Of a stretch of 64,000 nucleotides of DNA, positions 60,419 to 64,000 are shown one piece after another; position 1 is the first letter of the stretch, and every line of letters begins with the position of its first letter. The DNA comes from Tenacibaculum sp. M341 (GTDB lineage Bacteria; Bacteroidota; Bacteroidia; Flavobacteriales; Flavobacteriaceae): positions 212,749 to 276,748 of the forward strand of contig NZ_SJXJ01000005.1 of NCBI RefSeq assembly GCF_004337695.1, written 5' to 3'. Position numbers and translations under genes: made by a program. The notes under the pieces are model-generated. The model searched no databases and was not told the DNA's origin. It was given only the letters and a program-made list of their open reading frames with translations.

Positions 60419-61651
60419 TTGAATTACGAATTATTTATTGCTAAAAGAATTATAGCTGGTAAAGAGTATAAAAGTAGTATATCATCACCAATTATAAAAA
60501 TTGCTATCATAGCAATTAGTTTGGGTATTGCTATTATGTTGATTTCTGTAGCTGTAAGTTTTGGCTTTAAACAAAAGATTAGAGAGAAAATAGCTGGTTT
60601 TAAAGGTCATGTACAAGTAACGAATTACGATAATAATAATTCAGATATTTCTACGGTTCCTATCTTATTAGATCAAGATTTTTATCCAAACTTTTCTTCA
60701 GTAAAAGGAGTAAAAGCTGTGCAACCTTATGCAAATAAAGCAGGAATTATTAGAACAGCTACTGATTTTCAAGGAATAGTTTTTAAAGGAGTTAATAAAG
60801 AGTACGATTTTACTTTCTTTAAAGATTATTTAGTAGCAGGAAGACTGCCAAACTACGAGCAAAAAAGAAATAAAGAAATTTTAATATCAAAATCTATACT
60901 GGATCGTTTACAATTAAAATTGAATGATACCATTGTAACTTGGTTTCAAAAAGAAGCTTCAAAAAGCTTTAAAATGAGAAAGCCTGTTATTGTAGGTGTT
61001 TATGAAACAGGTTTTGAACAGTATGATAACACCATTATTGTGGGGGATTTGAAAGAGGTTCAACGAATAAATAAATGGAAAGACAATGAAGTTGGTGGTT
61101 TTGAAGTGGTTTTAGATAATTTTGATTCTATAAAGCTTAAAGAGGAAAAAATTGATGAAGAAACAGGACCTTTATTAAAGACCAATACTATTCTTGAGAG
61201 TTTTTCTAGTTTGTTTGATTGGCTAGAGTTGTTTGATAATAATGTAATTTTCATCATCATTATTATGATTATAATTGCAGGTATTAATATGATTACAGCA
61301 TTATTAGTACTTATTTTAGAAAAAGTACAAATGGTAGGAGTTTTAAAAGCCTTAGGAGGAGATAATGTTGGTATTCAAAAGATGTTTTTGTATTGTGCTT
61401 CTTATTTAGTGATTAGAGGATTGTTTTATGGTAATCTAATTGCTTTGAGCTTGTTGTTGATTCAAAAGTATTTTAATGTTATAACATTAAATTCTGAAAC
61501 CTATTACGTATCAACAGTGCCAATTTATATTAACGTTTTTCATTTTTTGCTTTTAAATATAGGTACATTGCTTTTATGTGTAATTATGTTAATTGTTCCA
61601 TCAATGATTGTAACTAAAATAAATCCTTCAAAGGCAATTAAGTTTGAATAG
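60419..61651 (+). CDS. ABC transporter permease, LolC/LolE/FtsX type
   Basis: A 410-residue permease with a TTG start (MNYELFIAKRIIAGKEYKSS); homologues begin in the same way. It has an N-terminal helix (about 25-50), a periplasmic domain (about 60-265) and three helices in an FtsX domain (about 280-405) with LEKVQMVGVLKALGGDN as coupling helix. By family it may release lipoproteins from the inner membrane. No ATPase is adjacent, so it uses one from elsewhere. It has only five bases of shared space with namZ. Confidence 0.85.
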   Translation: MNYELFIAKRIIAGKEYKSSISSPIIKIAIIAISLGIAIMLISVAVSFGFKQKIREKIAGFKGHVQVTNYDNNNSDISTVPILLDQDFYPNFSSVKGVKAVQPYANKAGIIRTATDFQGIVFKGVNKEYDFTFFKDYLVAGRLPNYEQKRNKEILISKSILDRLQLKLNDTIVTWFQKEASKSFKMRKPVIVGVYETGFEQYDNTIIVGDLKEVQRINKWKDNEVGGFEVVLDNFDSIKLKEEKIDEETGPLLKTNTILESFSSLFDWLELFDNNVIFIIIIMIIIAGINMITALLVLILEKVQMVGVLKALGGDNVGIQKMFLYCASYLVIRGLFYGNLIALSLLLIQKYFNVITLNSETYYVSTVPIYINVFHFLLLNIGTLLLCVIMLIVPSMIVTKINPSKAIKFE

Positions 61652-61699
61652 TTTTGAAGTTTGAAACTTGTAGTTCTTAATTTTTATTAATAATAATTT

Positions 61700-62131
61700 T
61701 CAACTATTTATTTTTTCTACAAAGTCTTTCAGTTCTTTATTCATAGTTTCAAACCCTTTAGTAACATTCTTATCTAGATTTTTAGAGAAAAAAGGAACTA
61801 AAATTCCGCTAAACTTTTCGCTGTGTTCAAAAGTAGAAGAACCATTCCCATTATCTTTTACATAAAATCGATGTTCTCCATCAAAAATCCCTTTCATAAA
61901 AAGTTTTCCTTTCCAAATGAATTCTGAATTTTTACGATGTTTTAATACGGTAGGAGTGAAGTTCATATTTTGGAGCTGAACATGTAAAGTATTAGCAACC
62001 TTAGGAGTTCCTGAAATAGATTTGATAAATGAATTCCATTTAGGAAAGTTTTCAAAATCCATTAAAACAGCCCAAATTTGCTCGGTAGTTGCATTAATTG
62101 TAATAGAAGTGGTAATTTGTTTTTGCATCAT
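61700..62131 (-). CDS. SRPBCC-domain (START-like) protein
   Basis: I start this at ATG 62131 (MMQKQITTSITINATTEQIW), giving 143 residues; an upstream TTG at 62191 overlaps the Crp/Fnr gene stop. The SRPBCC fold is seen in INATTEQIWAVLMDFENFPK, WNSFIKSISG and FEHSEKFSGILVPFF. Such proteins bind a hydrophobic small molecule or act in polyketide-like cyclisation. The gene follows the Crp/Fnr regulator on the same strand, so it may be its regulated partner. Confidence 0.82.
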   Translation of the reverse strand: MMQKQITTSITINATTEQIWAVLMDFENFPKWNSFIKSISGTPKVANTLHVQLQNMNFTPTVLKHRKNSEFIWKGKLFMKGIFDGEHRFYVKDNGNGSSTFEHSEKFSGILVPFFSKNLDKNVTKGFETMNKELKDFVEKINS

Positions 62132-62187
62132 TATAAAATTATGATACAAAGGTCTAAGGTAAAAGCATTGGTTGATCTTGATAAATG

Positions 62188-62757
62188 TCAAGAAATACTT
62201 TTTTTTCTAATTCTACTCAAAGTTTCTGGAGACATACCAAGCATTGAAGCAATAAATTTTAAAGGAATTTCTTTAAAAATTTCCTTGTTGTTATTAAAAA
62301 GGTGTTCGTAGCGTTCTTCAGCGGTTAACGATAAATGACTAAATACACGGTCTTCAAGTGTGGTAAAGCAAGAAACGATGAATTTCTTTTCTATTGCATG
62401 CCAATTCGGAATAAACTCAGCTAATCGATCATAGTCCTTTTTCTCAATGGTGAATAACTTACAATCGGTTAAAGCTTGCATATTCCAGCGACTACGTTGT
62501 TTAAAAATTAAGCTATTAATTTCAGTAATAAAATAACCTTTAGAAGCAACCCATTGGGTAACTTCTTTATTATTAAAATCAGCAAAAACCCTAATAAAAC
62601 CCGAGTGAATAAAACTTAACTTTTCACAATATTGTTGTTGCTGAATAAAAAACTCACCTTTAGGTAAATCAGAAGCTTTAAATAAATGAGTTATTTGTGC
62701 TGCTTCTTCTTTGGTAATTCCGAAATATGAGTTGATGTAAGCTGTTAAACTGTTCAT
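62188..62757 (-). CDS. Crp/Fnr-family transcriptional regulator
   Basis: A 189-residue regulator with an N-terminal cyclic-nucleotide-binding fold (about 10-120; FFIQQQQYCEKLSFIHSGFI) and a C-terminal helix-turn-helix (IPLKFIASMLGMSPETLSRI) ending RIRKKSIS. The Arg of a cAMP pocket is not evident, so the ligand is unclear. Four bases overlap with a possible early start of the SRPBCC gene. It probably controls a small operon here. Confidence 0.88.
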   Translation of the reverse strand: MNSLTAYINSYFGITKEEAAQITHLFKASDLPKGEFFIQQQQYCEKLSFIHSGFIRVFADFNNKEVTQWVASKGYFITEINSLIFKQRSRWNMQALTDCKLFTIEKKDYDRLAEFIPNWHAIEKKFIVSCFTTLEDRVFSHLSLTAEERYEHLFNNNKEIFKEIPLKFIASMLGMSPETLSRIRKKSIS

Positions 62758-62878
62758 TGAATCATGTTCTTATATTATATTTAATTGTTAATTTTAAAAA
62801 GTCAATATGTCGTTTTGTTTAATTTAAAAGTATAAAAATCATTTTTATAGATAATATTATTATGTACTTTTATTTTTT

Positions 62879-63499
62879 TTGAAAAAGACAAAACTGATGT
62901 ATAAATTTTGGGAGTTAAGAGATTCTAAAGCCAATAAATTAATTTTAATAAAGGATAAAACAATCTACAAAGGAAATCCCAAAAGAGGGGAGTTAAATAA
63001 ACTTCGATTAGAATCGACAAACTTAGATTTTTTAGATCATCTTTTTTGTATTCCTTATTCTTATATAAAAAGGATAGAAAATCAAAAAGGAAAAAATGAG
63101 ATTAAAATATTTTATGGAAAAAAATCTGAGGAGGAGCTAATAGTAAATGATAAAAATATTAAGAAAGATATTTTCGAATTTTTAAAAAAAGATATTCCAG
63201 ACTTTCAAAATAGTTCTGAGTTACCAAGTATTTTTAGATATGCAAAACCTCAATTTTATGCATTATTGTTTACTTCTTTACTTTTTATGTGGATTTTACA
63301 TTATGCCACAGAAATTGAAAAAGGAGTAGAATATGAATTAGTAGGTAAACCAGGGCTTGGAGCGTTGGTTTTTGGAGTTGCTAATTTTGGGGTATTTAAT
63401 GTTACAGCTGGTTACATCGTTTTGTTATGCATAATAATATATGTTTTGGTAAAAAAACTTAAATCAAGAAGTAAGGTAGAGATATTAAAAAGAATTTAA
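62879..63499 (+). CDS. Membrane protein of unknown function
   Basis: A 206-residue protein with a TTG start (Met7 at 62897 is an alternative). The first 120 residues are soluble and lysine-rich, with FWELRDSKANKLILIKD, then two helices (about 128-146 and 160-193) and a short basic tail (KKLKSRSKVEILKRI). No known family. It is divergent from the Crp/Fnr regulator gene and separated from the next gene by 23 bases, so they may form an operon. Confidence 0.5.
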   Translation: MKKTKLMYKFWELRDSKANKLILIKDKTIYKGNPKRGELNKLRLESTNLDFLDHLFCIPYSYIKRIENQKGKNEIKIFYGKKSEEELIVNDKNIKKDIFEFLKKDIPDFQNSSELPSIFRYAKPQFYALLFTSLLFMWILHYATEIEKGVEYELVGKPGLGALVFGVANFGVFNVTAGYIVLLCIIIYVLVKKLKSRSKVEILKRI

Positions 63500-63522
63500 T
63501 TAGTATTATTTGGGTAACTAAA

Positions 63523-63864
63523 ATGAAAGAAGAAATTCCGATAAAATTCCAATCATTAATTAATAAAAAAGTAGTTGACAATAGAACTATATTAAGTGAA
63601 TTGTTAGATTATTTAGAAAATGATTTTGATTTCCTTTTAGAAGAGATAATAGAGTACAATAAAGATGTAGAAGAGGAATTAGGAGAATTTTTAGAAAGTA
63701 TTTACGATTGCGACAAAACTTTTTTAATAGACTTGCCCGAATCGTATCAAAAACTAAAAAAAATGCTATACGTTGAATTCAAATTGGAATCAAAAAAATT
63801 GAATAATTTAATTTTTGATTGGTTAGAAGTTGATTTGAACAATTTAAAAAGAATGACTTCTTAA
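63523..63864 (+). CDS. Orphan acidic helical protein
   Basis: A 113-residue acidic protein with no signal peptide, starting MKEEIPIKFQSLINKKVVDN. The pattern of amphipathic helices (FLLEEIIEYNKDVEEELGEF) resembles small immunity or regulatory proteins, but no motif is definite. It follows the gene at 62879 with a 23-base gap. The last 136 bases of the window have no clear gene. Confidence 0.5.
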   Translation: MKEEIPIKFQSLINKKVVDNRTILSELLDYLENDFDFLLEEIIEYNKDVEEELGEFLESIYDCDKTFLIDLPESYQKLKKMLYVEFKLESKKLNNLIFDWLEVDLNNLKRMTS

Positions 63865-64000
63865 AAATATATTAATAGTACCCGTTGTGCATTTTAAGTA
63901 ATATTGATTTTGATATTGTTTATATTTCTATTGAAAATGAACTTATTTATATATTGAATCAATGTTAGCGCTGTTATTTTGGATAGTATCCTAGTTTTAA

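Noticed and set aside
1-64000. tRNA, rRNA, CRISPR arrays, insertion sequences with transposase
   Set aside because: I saw no cloverleaf ends, rRNA cores, regularly spaced repeats or transposase/integrase motifs anywhere in the window.

Overview
The window is AT-rich (about one third G+C by eye) and reads as a chromosomal segment of a marine-type member of the Flavobacteriaceae (Bacteroidota), near the Tenacibaculum/Polaribacter group. The evidence is a type IX secretion C-terminal sorting domain, many LxxC lipoproteins, a TANNTTTG-type promoter, LytS/LytTR signalling, and families I associate with Flavobacteriia (DUF6787, DUF6048, DUF6452, CCC-motif protein). I found no rRNA, tRNA or CRISPR array.

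Layout. 0-15 kb: small membrane proteins, a DUF937 protein, a dicarboxylate/amino-acid symporter, a GshB-like ATP-grasp ligase, a secreted SH3/DUF4419 protein, a lipoprotein protease, a LytS/LytTR pair with a TPR protein, then an operon of sulfurtransferase, TerB-like protein, N-formylglutamate amidohydrolase-like enzyme and a DUF1704 (QEGLA/MATCAP-type) metallopeptidase. 15-19.5 kb: a MacAB-like ABC efflux operon. 19.7-22.3 kb: a T9SS-secreted protein. 22.6-38.5 kb: mostly housekeeping genes, including hydroxyacyl-CoA dehydrogenase, Pcm, a nucleoside phosphorylase operon, a SUI1-like factor, an RlmD-like methyltransferase, an MscS-type channel and RocD.

From 38.9 kb the window becomes more accessory. 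There are two short cysteine-containing peptides with double-glycine-type leaders and a shared upstream element, then a long SF1 helicase. Next comes a ~2.9 kb island of orphan and decayed genes lying between two ~96% identical 111-bp direct repeats made from the helicase 5' end. After a housekeeping stretch (YbaB, S9 peptidase, cysteine-synthase-like enzyme) there is an ergothioneine operon (egtB-egtD plus a racemase-like gene).

The most unusual part is 55.7-58.2 kb. Three minus-strand orphan genes are each bounded by 9-10 bp complementary ends (GTTATGTAC/GTACATAAC, GTTATAAGCA/TGCTTATAAC, GTTAGCCAC/GTGGCTAAC) and separated by imperfect hairpins. This is the architecture of integron gene cassettes with attC sites, but no integrase is present. 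It is followed by a zinc-ribbon pseudogene, two nested palindromic elements, a NamZ-type muramidase, a LolC/E-like permease, a Crp/Fnr regulator and two unknown genes.
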